Origin: CALMSM01 sp964534095
Lineage (GTDB): Bacteria > Patescibacteriota > Saccharimonadia > Saccharimonadales > CALMSM01
Direction: 5' to 3'
Length of the DNA: 21,003 nucleotides
NCBI GenBank assembly: GCA_964534095.1
Contig: CAZHPF010000007.1
Coordinates: forward strand, 1-21,003
The notes beneath the pieces were generated by a model. It searched no databases. It saw nothing but the letters and a program-made list of their open reading frames with translations, and had not been told where the DNA came from. Position numbers and translations under genes: made by a program. The first letter of the stretch is position 1, and each line of letters opens with the position of its first letter. Below, in pieces: positions 7,650-12,482 of this stretch.

Positions 7650-8798
7650 ATGAAATCACTGAAATCATTTATCTCTCGAGTACTTGTGGCAGTCGCTATC
7701 GTCGCATTAGGCGTAGTCGGACTCGGCGCAACGGCATCTGCCGCACAAATCCCTTACGTGCCAGGCCAACCGCTGCCATCTATTAAAAACCCTGTCTTTA
7801 ACACGTACACCAATATCCCCTACGGGGTAGGTAACGAAGCTGACTTTGTGCGCTTGCGCCCTAGTACCGGTGATCCTACCAATAACGGTCCAAACGGTGA
7901 AAGAAACGCTTTGTTTACTGATCCGCTTAATGCAAGCTGTAACGTTGGCGACAAATACGATGTCCGTACATATATTCACAATGGTGCAGACTCGGACTAC
8001 AACAACAATGGGAACGGTTCTGCCGTTGCTCATAATGTAAACCTTGCAATGACCGCACCACTTAACACTACTGCTAAGTCATTCACATTTCGCAGCACAA
8101 TTAGTGCTAGTAACGCAGCAACCGTAGCTGATACTGGTACGCTGAACTGTAACGACAATGTTCGCTTAGAGCTTGTTCCCCAGACAGTACGCGTATATAG
8201 CAAAAATGTGGGCTGGCGAACTGCTTCCGATAGCGCTGTCAATGGCTCTATGAAGCTCGGTACGCACCAATTTGGAAGCGGTGACGTATGGGGCTGTTGG
8301 GATGAACGGGTTATCGTAGTCTACGTCGTAAAAGTAGTTGCTGTACCTCAAGTGCCAAACTATACTTGTGACCTCTTGACTATCACCAAGCTGGACAACC
8401 GTAAGTACAAGTTCGATGTCACCTACACGGCGACTAACGGTGCAACCTTCAAGAGCGTGAGCTTTGACTACGGTGATGGCCAGACCGGTGCTGAAAATAC
8501 TCATGAGTACGCTAAAGATGGTACCTACACGATTGTTGCTACCGTAAGTTTCATGGTGAATGGCCAAGTCCAAACATCAAGTGGTGAAGCGTGTACCACA
8601 AAGCTGACAGTTACCCCAGAGAACTGTGAAGTTCCTGGCAAGGAGAACTATCCAAAGGGTGCCCCTGAGTGTGAAGAAGACGTTCCTCCTGTATTGCCAA
8701 ACACTGGCGCAGGAAGTATGATCGGTATCTTTACGGCAGTGAGCGCAGCGGGAGCATTCGCTTACCGTTACCTCGCCGCCCGCCGATTTGAAGTCTAA
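7650..8798 (+). CDS. Secreted surface protein with PKD-like domain and LPNTG sorting signal
   Basis: A classical signal peptide (basic start, about 20 hydrophobic residues, predicted cut after ATASA near residue 31) leads into a roughly 200-residue N-terminal region of unknown fold. It is rich in Asn and has scattered Cys. A PKD-like domain follows, containing SFDYGDGQTG and DGTYTIVATV at about residues 270-295. The C terminus is a complete sorting signal: LPNTG (residues 349-353), a hydrophobic helix, then RYLAARRFEV. It should be exported and then covalently anchored by the sortase encoded at 5805-7004. The ATG at 7650 is preferred because AAGGA at 7636-7640 lies 9 nt upstream. The in-frame ATG at 7644 is only 3 nt from it. 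Confidence 0.88.
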   Translation: MKSLKSFISRVLVAVAIVALGVVGLGATASAAQIPYVPGQPLPSIKNPVFNTYTNIPYGVGNEADFVRLRPSTGDPTNNGPNGERNALFTDPLNASCNVGDKYDVRTYIHNGADSDYNNNGNGSAVAHNVNLAMTAPLNTTAKSFTFRSTISASNAATVADTGTLNCNDNVRLELVPQTVRVYSKNVGWRTASDSAVNGSMKLGTHQFGSGDVWGCWDERVIVVYVVKVVAVPQVPNYTCDLLTITKLDNRKYKFDVTYTATNGATFKSVSFDYGDGQTGAENTHEYAKDGTYTIVATVSFMVNGQVQTSSGEACTTKLTVTPENCEVPGKENYPKGAPECEEDVPPVLPNTGAGSMIGIFTAVSAAGAFAYRYLAARRFEV

Positions 8799-8837
8799 AC
8801 AGTCTGTGGATAACCACTAGCGCGAACACAAAATTTA

Positions 8838-8893
8838 TGCTAGTGTAAGGACAGAAACGAGTCCATGACTGGCCGCTCGCGCAACGCACTCTC
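8838..8893 (+). other. Possible short transcribed leader (weak)
   Basis: A weak extended -10-like element (TGC then TAGTGT, 8838-8846) is followed by TAAGGACA (8846-8853). The stretch ends at a strong hairpin. The same TAAGGACA word follows a TGG-TAGACT box at 11406-11421, also upstream of a hairpin and a tRNA. The stretch has no ORF. Whether it is a leader or small RNA, or only the 3' UTR of the LPNTG gene, cannot be decided. Confidence 0.2.
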
Positions 8894-8932
8894 GAAATCC
8901 TCTCAGCATAAAACCTGAGAGGATTTCATTTT
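8894..8932 (+). terminator. Terminator of the LPNTG surface-protein gene
   Basis: A perfect 13-bp stem: GAAATCCTCTCAG (8894-8906) pairs with CTGAGAGGATTTC (8915-8927) around an 8-nt loop. A short T-run (TTTT, 8929-8932) follows. The stem is strong and the T-tract modest. Confidence 0.7.
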
Positions 8933-8967
8933 GGCCTCTGTTGTGGTATACTTTTTCGGTCTGCAAT

Positions 8968-8998
8968 TGTCCCGTCATCTGGGCGGTTAGGACACCAG
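8968..8998 (+). pseudogene. 5'-half remnant copy of tRNA-Glu
   Basis: GTCCCGTC at 8969-8976 and CGGTTAGGACACCAG at 8984-8998 repeat the intact tRNA-Glu (9081-9088 and 9095-9109) with a one-base spacing difference. The match covers the acceptor 5' strand, D arm and start of the anticodon stem, then decays. No matching acceptor 3' strand is found downstream, and the D stem has a mismatch, so it is not a functional tRNA. A TGG-TATACT box at 8944-8952 lies just upstream. Confidence 0.6.
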
Positions 8999-9040
8999 CC
9001 ATTCGTGCCAGTGAACAACATAAATAATCCATCCTGGCAG

Positions 9041-9068
9041 TTGCCAGCACAGGAACGCACGTTATAGT
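9041..9068 (+). promoter_or_regulatory. Promoter of tRNA-Glu
   Basis: TTGCCA at 9041-9046 (5/6), 16-bp spacer, and TATAGT at 9063-9068 (5/6). The expected start is a few bases before the mature tRNA 5' end at 9080. Confidence 0.6.
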
Positions 9069-9079
9069 TATAGACAGAT

Positions 9080-9154
9080 GGTCCCGTCGTCTAACGGTTA
9101 GGACACCAGGTTTTCATCCTGGCAACCGGGGTTCGATTCCCCGCGGGATCACCA
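9080..9154 (+). tRNA. tRNA-Glu (anticodon UUC), CCA encoded
   Basis: A full cloverleaf can be drawn. Acceptor GGTCCCG (9080-9086) pairs with CGGGATC (9144-9150). The D stem is GTCT/GGAC. The anticodon stem CCAGG/CCTGG encloses the loop TTTTCAT with TTC at 9113-9115. The T arm contains GGTTCGATTCC. Discriminator A (9151) is followed by a genomically encoded CCA (9152-9154). The gene reads GAA/GAG codons. Its 3' end is repeated 158 bp downstream and its 5' half about 110 bp upstream, marking it as a recombination or integration hotspot. Confidence 0.95.
9138..9152 (+). repeat. 15-bp direct repeat, copy 1 (tRNA-Glu 3' end; candidate att core)
   Basis: TCCCCGCGGGATCAC spans the T-arm/acceptor 3' strand of tRNA-Glu and recurs exactly at 9296-9310. 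Duplication of a tRNA 3' end is the usual footprint of tyrosine-integrase integration. Here the copies are only 158 bp apart and no integrase lies between them. Confidence 0.65.
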
Positions 9155-9162
9155 ATGTAAAT

Positions 9163-9184
9163 GCCTCACGTAAGTGGGGCTTTT
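9163..9184 (+). terminator. Terminator of tRNA-Glu
   Basis: GCCTCAC (9163-9169), loop GTAA and GTGGGGC (9174-9180) form a 7-bp stem with one G-U, followed by TTTT. A larger outer pairing also exists: ACCAATGTAAA (9151-9161) with TTTACATTGGT (9182-9192). The outer helix includes the encoded CCA. Confidence 0.75.
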
Positions 9185-9211
9185 ACATTGGTGCTTTCAG
9201 GAAGTGAAGTG

Positions 9212-9293
9212 TCGAACCTAGGTTCGAAGACAAGGGTCACGCGCAGATGCTTGCATCGAGCATGACCCGCAGACGCATCCGCCAAAGGCGGAT
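9212..9293. repeat. Array of three palindromes/hairpins between the tRNA-Glu end repeats
   Basis: Three inverted-repeat elements lie in tandem. The first is the perfect palindrome TCGAACCTAGGTTCGA (9212-9227). The second has outer arms GGGTCA (9234-9239) and TGACCC (9263-9268) around an inner GATGC-TT-GCATC (9246-9257). The third is ATCCGCC-AAA-GGCGGAT (9277-9293). They end 2 bp before the second 15-bp tRNA repeat. No ORF or T-run is associated. They may be recombinase-binding arms of an attachment region or a degraded RNA element; neither can be shown here. Confidence 0.5.
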
Positions 9294-9295
9294 AC

Positions 9296-9310
9296 TCCCC
9301 GCGGGATCAC
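9296..9310 (+). repeat. 15-bp direct repeat, copy 2 (candidate att core)
   Basis: Exact copy of 9138-9152, outside any tRNA. It marks the distal edge of the hairpin array and lies about 50 bp before the long inverted repeat. Confidence 0.65.
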
Positions 9311-9362
9311 AGGTTTAAATCTTTTAATCCGCCCACTACTTGTTCAAGTACCAGGGTACAAA

Positions 9363-9458
9363 GGCACCCCTCCCCTCCTTGGAGGGGGAGTTCATGGAAC
9401 CTATATCACAGACAATAAGCGGTAGCGTGATAAACTGGGAGTGGTTATGCTTGCCTTA
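9363..9458 (+). repeat. Left arm of a 96-bp inverted repeat bounding the accessory unit
   Basis: This arm matches the reverse complement of 13539-13634 at 95 of 96 positions; the single difference is G versus A at 9438. It contains a G/C hairpin (CCCCTCC-TT-GGAGGGG), an inner 6-bp inverted repeat (TATCAC 9404-9409, GTGATA 9427-9432) and the -35-like TTGCCT at 9451-9456. Beyond the arm, a further conserved block (TCAGGTATAACTAG) carries the -10-like TATAAC. It sits directly upstream of the ImmA-like operon. Confidence 0.9.
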
Positions 9459-9478
9459 TATAAGCATTCAGGTATAAC
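9451..9478 (+). promoter_or_regulatory. Candidate promoter of the ImmA-like operon (shared with the right operon)
   Basis: TTGCCT (9451-9456), 16-bp spacer, TATAAC (9473-9478). The mirror copy at 13546-13519 on the minus strand keeps both boxes and the spacing even though the spacer sequence has diverged, which argues for function. The start would fall about 7 nt before the ATG, overlapping the Shine-Dalgarno, so a promoter further upstream in the repeat is not excluded. Confidence 0.5.
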
Positions 9479-9491
9479 TAGGGAGTACGAC

Positions 9492-9998
9492 ATGGCTGAC
9501 TGGAATACTGCGAAAGCAAAAGCGAAAGAAATACGAACGAAGTATAGTATTTCTGTGCCTCCTGTTAATGTATTTGATATAGCAAATAGTGAAAGCATTG
9601 ATATCGTTTACTTTACGCCGAATGATACAACTCGTGATATATCCGGGCTATTAGATAAAGAAAACAAGCGAGTATATCTAAATGCAAGTGATTCTGCGCC
9701 TAGACAGAATTACACACTTGCCCATGAACTTGCCCACTATTTCTTAGACCACAAACCAAATGAATATGGTGTTTATAGACGTGATGCACTCTACATTGAG
9801 GGCAAGCCATCTAAGGAACAGGAAGCAGATTGTTTTGCGGCAGAGCTACTTATGCCTAAACAGTTGATAAAAGATGTTCAAAAAAAGTATCAATTGTCAG
9901 ATTCGGATAGTGTGAGTTTGTCCAAACTGTTTGGTGTTTCGCCATCAGCAATGAAATATAGGTTGCGAGGCTTGAAGCATGACAGACGAGCCGACTGA
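9492..9998 (+). CDS. ImmA/IrrE-family metallopeptidase (168 aa)
   Basis: A zinc metallopeptidase of the type that cleaves repressors in mobile elements or stress regulators. The HEXXH site is His78-Glu-Leu-Ala-His82 in LAHELAHYFLDH. The downstream glutamate motif is EQEADCFAAELLMP (about residues 109-122). The family's small C-terminal helical region follows. The ATG at 9492 is chosen because AGGGAG lies at 9480-9485. A GTG at 9441 would add 17 residues, but those come from the long repeat and would be shared with the unrelated antitoxin, so they are read as leader. It overlaps the next gene by 20 nt. No Xre-type repressor partner is present. A/T-rich codon use suggests acquisition. Confidence 0.85.
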   Translation: MADWNTAKAKAKEIRTKYSISVPPVNVFDIANSESIDIVYFTPNDTTRDISGLLDKENKRVYLNASDSAPRQNYTLAHELAHYFLDHKPNEYGVYRRDALYIEGKPSKEQEADCFAAELLMPKQLIKDVQKKYQLSDSDSVSLSKLFGVSPSAMKYRLRGLKHDRRAD

Positions 9999-10407
9999 AG
10001 CGGAGCAACCCCCAGCAAGTGAACTTGAAGAGGAACGTAGTGCCACGTATAAAGCGATTGAAGCCAATCTGATTCCAGCAGCAGAATCGGTTGAAATTGC
10101 TGAAGAACAAGAAACTGAACTAGACTTTGAAGCTGACAATGCTCATTTGAGTTTCCATAACAGACTAGAGAAAAAACGAAGACGTGAACGATGGGACACA
10201 GTTCTACTCATATTAGTTGTATTTGGCTTCGGGGCAAGTTACTGGATGATACTTTTAATAGGTACGGGCATTCTTAAATTCGAAAATAGTGCGTTTGCTG
10301 TTCCGTCAGTAGTTGCGGCAGGGATCGTTGAAACATATGGACTATCAAAACTGGCAATCAAATATTTTTTCAATGATGACGACGACACAAAAGGAGAAAA
10401 GAAATGA
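9979..10407 (+). CDS. Two-TM protein with charged cytoplasmic N terminus (142 aa), ImmA partner
   Basis: Function not recognised. Residues 1-70 are charged and Glu-rich, ending in a basic cluster (EKKRRRER). Two hydrophobic helices follow at about 73-98 and 106-124, and the tail is FFNDDDDTKGEKK. The start overlaps the ImmA-like gene by 20 nt, with GAGG-like sequence upstream, so the two are translationally linked. Small membrane proteins of this shape do occur beside ImmA-like peptidases in accessory modules. A membrane effector or sensor cleaved or controlled by the peptidase is an inference only. Its stop overlaps the next micro-ORF (ATGA). Confidence 0.7.
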   Translation: MTDEPTEAEQPPASELEEERSATYKAIEANLIPAAESVEIAEEQETELDFEADNAHLSFHNRLEKKRRRERWDTVLLILVVFGFGASYWMILLIGTGILKFENSAFAVPSVVAAGIVETYGLSKLAIKYFFNDDDDTKGEKK

Positions 10408-10481
10408 GTAAAAAAGACTTTATGAAGCTTCTGAAGAAGGCGGCCTCAACGAAACCTGCTCCATCAAAGCCCAAAAAATAG
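10404..10481 (+). CDS. 25-residue micro-ORF coupled to the ImmA operon
   Basis: A lysine-rich small peptide (MSKKDFMKLLKKAAS, then a Lys/Pro tail ending KPKK). Its ATG overlaps the stop of the two-TM gene (ATGA at 10404-10407), and AGGAG at 10392-10396 lies 7 nt upstream. This is the best Shine-Dalgarno in the operon, and it argues for real translation. The ORF is antisense to the last 62 nt of the transposase gene. It may be a complete micro-protein, or the start of a gene cut by the insertion element. Amphipathic and basic, it could sit at the membrane; no function is claimed. Confidence 0.5.
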   Translation: MSKKDFMKLLKKAASTKPAPSKPKK

Positions 10482-11325
10482 ACCAATGGTGCCTATGGGA
10501 GTAGCGGAAGGCGTACTCATCGGCGTAGGCTTGTAGGTGGTGGGGCTCGACATGGCGGTAGACACCTTTCATACCTCGTTTTAGGTGTGACCAGACGTTC
10601 TCTATGTTTTGGGTATGGCTGGCTTCGGTATAGAACTCTAGCTTAGAGTGGTTAGTTTTACGATGGTCATACCCCCAGACCGGGAGTCTATCATACGCAT
10701 GGTATGAATCTGAGTGGATAAGGCTGCCTTTTCGTACGTTAGCGTTAATAATGGGCGTCAATACCCGTACCCCGGCAGACTTTACATGGTATATCTTTAC
10801 AGCGCCGCCGCGCTCTACCATTCCAAATAACACTTGCCCGGTACGGCTACCAGTGCGCCCATAGCGTTTCTGGGCAGTGGAACGTTTATAGACATTAGGG
10901 TGGATAAAGGTTTCGTCTACTTCTACCTCACCGGTCAGCATACTCTGAGTATTACCCATAAGGTGCCGTACTTGGTGCATCATTCTCCAGGCGCACTTAT
11001 ACGTCACCCCAAGTTCCCGTTGCATCTGGGCGGCCGATATACCGGCACGGGTCTGGCTCATTACATAGATAACGTAGAACCATTTTGTTAAGGGGGTAGA
11101 AGAACCTTCAAAGATAGTACCGGCCCTAGGGCTGATATGACGGCCACAGCCGCCACAATCAAAGGACTTCCGGCTTGCTACATAGTAATGTTTGGTTACC
11201 TTGTTACAGACCGGACAATGTACCCCATCAGGGAACCGGTACTCGAACAACCACATTAAACAGGCTTTCTCATTAGGAAAATCCGCTTGCATGTCCATAA
11301 GACTGTATTTCACAGTCACATACAT
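10420..11325 (-). CDS. IS1595-family (ISXO2-like) transposase
   Basis: A DDE transposase moving a small insertion sequence. An N-terminal zinc ribbon has Cys37/Cys40 (CPVC) and Cys57/Cys60 (CGGC). The ISXO2-like catalytic core has Asp137 in VEVDETF, Asp206 in IHSDSYHAY and Glu242 in NIENVWSHLKRGMKG. At 301 aa it has the usual length and appears intact. A minus-strand promoter (TTGACA at 11350-11345, TGTAAT at 11329-11324) overlaps the first ATG, so translation may instead begin at Met10 (11298) or Met12. Terminal inverted repeats and target duplications were not recognisable, so the element's ends are undefined. Its 3' end runs antisense across the micro-ORF at 10404-10481. Confidence 0.92.
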   Translation of the reverse strand: MYVTVKYSLMDMQADFPNEKACLMWLFEYRFPDGVHCPVCNKVTKHYYVASRKSFDCGGCGRHISPRAGTIFEGSSTPLTKWFYVIYVMSQTRAGISAAQMQRELGVTYKCAWRMMHQVRHLMGNTQSMLTGEVEVDETFIHPNVYKRSTAQKRYGRTGSRTGQVLFGMVERGGAVKIYHVKSAGVRVLTPIINANVRKGSLIHSDSYHAYDRLPVWGYDHRKTNHSKLEFYTEASHTQNIENVWSHLKRGMKGVYRHVEPHHLQAYADEYAFRYSHRHHWSIFWALMEQVSLRPPSSEAS

Positions 11326-11350
11326 TACACTATTTACACTAGCTTGTCAA
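11324..11350 (-). promoter_or_regulatory. Transposase promoter
   Basis: On the minus strand TTGACA (11350-11345), 15-bp spacer, TGTAAT (11329-11324). The spacer is short. A 10-bp direct repeat (ACTAGCTTGT on the plus strand, 11338-11347 and 11369-11378, 31 bp apart) overlaps the -35 and could be a transposase-binding site. Confidence 0.5.
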
Positions 11351-11405
11351 GACAGGTATACAGCACCTACTAGCTTGTACCACCTTTTTATGGGGCGGCC
11401 ATCTG

Positions 11406-11534
11406 TGGTAGACTAAGGACAAGCGAGAAACGATTTAGATACTCGTGTTAACAATTGGAGTACAGGTTAGCTTTTGCAAGCGCCTACAAGTACCAAGACC
11501 TAGAACGTTCATAAGCATTTGTGGGCGTTTTTTT
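11406..11534 (+). ncRNA. Candidate small RNA/tRNA leader with terminator (weak promoter)
   Basis: This stretch has no ORF. An extended -10-like box (TGG at 11406-11408, TAGACT at 11409-11414) could start a transcript near 11421. Internal hairpins include CGAG/CTCG and GCTT-TTGC-AAGC. It ends in CGCCTACAA (11481-11489) pairing with TTGTGGGCG (11519-11527), followed by seven T (11528-11534). The T-run stops 4 nt before the tRNA-like gene, so it may be a leader whose termination controls that gene. No -35 is recognisable. Confidence 0.3.
11481..11534 (+). terminator. Intrinsic terminator immediately upstream of the odd tRNA
   Basis: Nine-bp stem CGCCTACAA/TTGTGGGCG with one G-U, a 29-nt loop, then TTTTTTT. 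The loop is long for a terminator, but the stem plus T-run is convincing. Confidence 0.55.
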
Positions 11535-11538
11535 ATTT

Positions 11539-11614
11539 GCCAGCGTAGCTCAAGGGATAGAGCGCGTAACTAGCTATTGCGGAGATATCAGTTCGAATCT
11601 GATCGTTGGCACCA
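11539..11614 (+). tRNA. tRNA-like gene with anomalous anticodon loop (CTAGCTA; nominal anticodon AGC), CCA encoded
   Basis: Every arm folds. Acceptor GCCAGCG (11539-11545) pairs with CGTTGGC (11604-11610). D stem is GCTC/GAGC with loop AAGGGATA. Anticodon stem is CGTAA/TTGCG. T arm is ATCAG-TTCGAAT-CTGAT. Discriminator A is followed by encoded CCA (11612-11614). The anticodon loop (11570-11576) is CTAGCTA. U33 is present, but it places AGC at 34-36 and U at 37, where bacteria almost always have a purine. Bacterial Ala tRNAs do not normally use A34, and the G3-U70 alanine identity pair is absent. It could be a mobile-element tRNA, a decayed tRNA or a tRNA-like substrate. Isotype cannot be assigned. 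Confidence 0.7.
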
Positions 11615-11629
11615 CCCTTAAAAAGCGTA

Positions 11630-11649
11630 AAAGACCCCGAAGGGTCTTT
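11630..11649 (+). terminator. Terminator of the odd tRNA
   Basis: Perfect 8-bp stem AAAGACCC (11630-11637), loop CGAA, GGGTCTTT (11642-11649). Only three T at the end, so strength is moderate. The symmetric A/T flanks would let it work in both directions. Confidence 0.65.
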
Positions 11650-11662
11650 GCGTAACTAGCTA
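11650..11662 (+). repeat. 13-bp copy of the odd tRNA's anticodon arm
   Basis: GCGTAACTAGCTA repeats 11564-11576, the anticodon stem and loop of the tRNA-like gene, 86 bp downstream; TTGC follows both copies after at most two bases. Anticodon loops are one of the known tRNA sub-sites for integrase crossover, so this may be an att footprint. Confidence 0.5.
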
Positions 11663-11830
11663 GTTGCATTTTAGCACACCTAGCTTCCGTAGGCTATCTC
11701 AAGTTCTCAAGAGGTCTGTTAAAGGCGTATGTAATTCGGAGAAAGAACCCCCACCGCCGTATGGGGAGGGGGTTCTAGTGACCGCTAATCATATCTAGCA
11801 TACCATAAAAGGCAAAGACCTACAGCCCCC
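11663..11830. other. Non-coding gap containing the downstream terminator of the minus-strand gene
   Basis: Apart from the anticodon-arm repeat at its left edge and the hairpin at 11744-11776, nothing coding is visible. Confidence 0.5.
11744..11776 (-). terminator. Terminator of the minus-strand membrane-protein gene
   Basis: AGAACCCCC (11744-11752) and GGGGGTTCT (11768-11776) form a 9-bp stem. Read on the minus strand, it is followed by a T/C-rich tail (TTTCTCC). It lies 55 nt past the stop of the gene at 11831-12421. Confidence 0.6.
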
Positions 11831-12421
11831 TTACGGTATCTTCCACCAATACTTCCCATCTTGCGTACCAAGGTACTGACAGCTCCCATTCACGGCAATC
11901 TCTACCCGAACCCGCTCATATGGCTGGAAAGCTAGGCCACGCTGGTTCAATGCTTCGAGTGACGTAGAGGGGTGAGAACTATTGTAGGCAGGGCTAAAGT
12001 CCCCTGCACTAAAGATAGAGGGTATTTTGCCGTAACTCTTGTTGTTGGCCGCAATACAGCCCACGTTTAAGGCAGGAGAAGTTTTGAAGGTATGGGGACT
12101 GTTTAAGGAGTTCTCATAATAGACATAATAGGTGCTGTTTTGGAGGACACGCCGATCGCTATAGGAAGTCGTGGCCGGTTCCACCCAATAAGCCAGCTCA
12201 CCCACTTGGATAATGGAGCTGTATACCTTCTGCTCTTTATTAGGTGACGGGAAAGCATCACTGCTACGAGGTTCTTCTATAACTTTCGGAGGTGGATTGT
12301 ATTCAGGGGCTATAAATGGCTCAGGACGGTTCAGATAGTTTACGAGGATAAATACAATCCCGATAATAATGATTATTACTGTGTTTATTTCTTGGCGTTT
12401 TAAGAACTTTGGATACCTCAT
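11831..12421 (-). CDS. Hypothetical single-pass membrane protein (196 aa)
   Basis: Function not recognised. A short basic N terminus (MRYPKFLKRQ) precedes one very hydrophobic helix (about residues 13-30, Ile/Val-rich). A Pro-rich linker (EPFIAPEYNPPPK) and a folded extracytoplasmic region with two Cys (VGCIAANN and GSCQYLG) follow, probably a beta-rich domain ending DGKYWWKIP. An in-frame TTG at 12454 would add 11 residues, but it lies in the T-run of the upstream terminator. The ATG at 12421 is therefore preferred, though without a strong Shine-Dalgarno. It follows the structured RNA element and may be controlled by it. N-in/C-out anchoring is inferred. Confidence 0.65.
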   Translation of the reverse strand: MRYPKFLKRQEINTVIIIIIGIVFILVNYLNRPEPFIAPEYNPPPKVIEEPRSSDAFPSPNKEQKVYSSIIQVGELAYWVEPATTSYSDRRVLQNSTYYVYYENSLNSPHTFKTSPALNVGCIAANNKSYGKIPSIFSAGDFSPAYNSSHPSTSLEALNQRGLAFQPYERVRVEIAVNGSCQYLGTQDGKYWWKIP

Positions 12422-12455
12422 GTAGTACAGCACTTTCTCCACACCCTTTGACAAT

Positions 12456-12482
12456 AAAAAAGGACAGCCATTGCTGGCTGTC
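12456..12482 (-). terminator. Intrinsic terminator on the minus strand
   Basis: GACAGCCA (12482-12475), loop GCAA, TGGCTGTC (12470-12463), one C, then TTTTTT (12461-12456). It is a textbook stem and T-run. It ends the structured RNA or the antitoxin-toxin transcript. Confidence 0.8.

Noticed and set aside
8968..9052. A second functional tRNA upstream of tRNA-Glu
   Set aside because: The 5' half matches tRNA-Glu but the D stem has a mismatch, the anticodon stem does not close and there is no acceptor 3' strand.
9138..9310. A complete integrated element between the 15-bp tRNA repeats
   Set aside because: The copies are only 158 bp apart with no gene between them; at most a remnant or att region. 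No third copy was seen near 13640.
10381..11420. Terminal inverted repeats and target duplications of the IS1595-family element
   Set aside because: Only A-rich partial matches (TAAAAA words) could be found on the two sides; not strong enough to set element ends.
12422..12454. TTG start for the one-TM protein on the minus strand
   Set aside because: The codon lies in the T-run of the intrinsic terminator, an unlikely place for initiation; the ATG at 12421 is preferred, though not proven.
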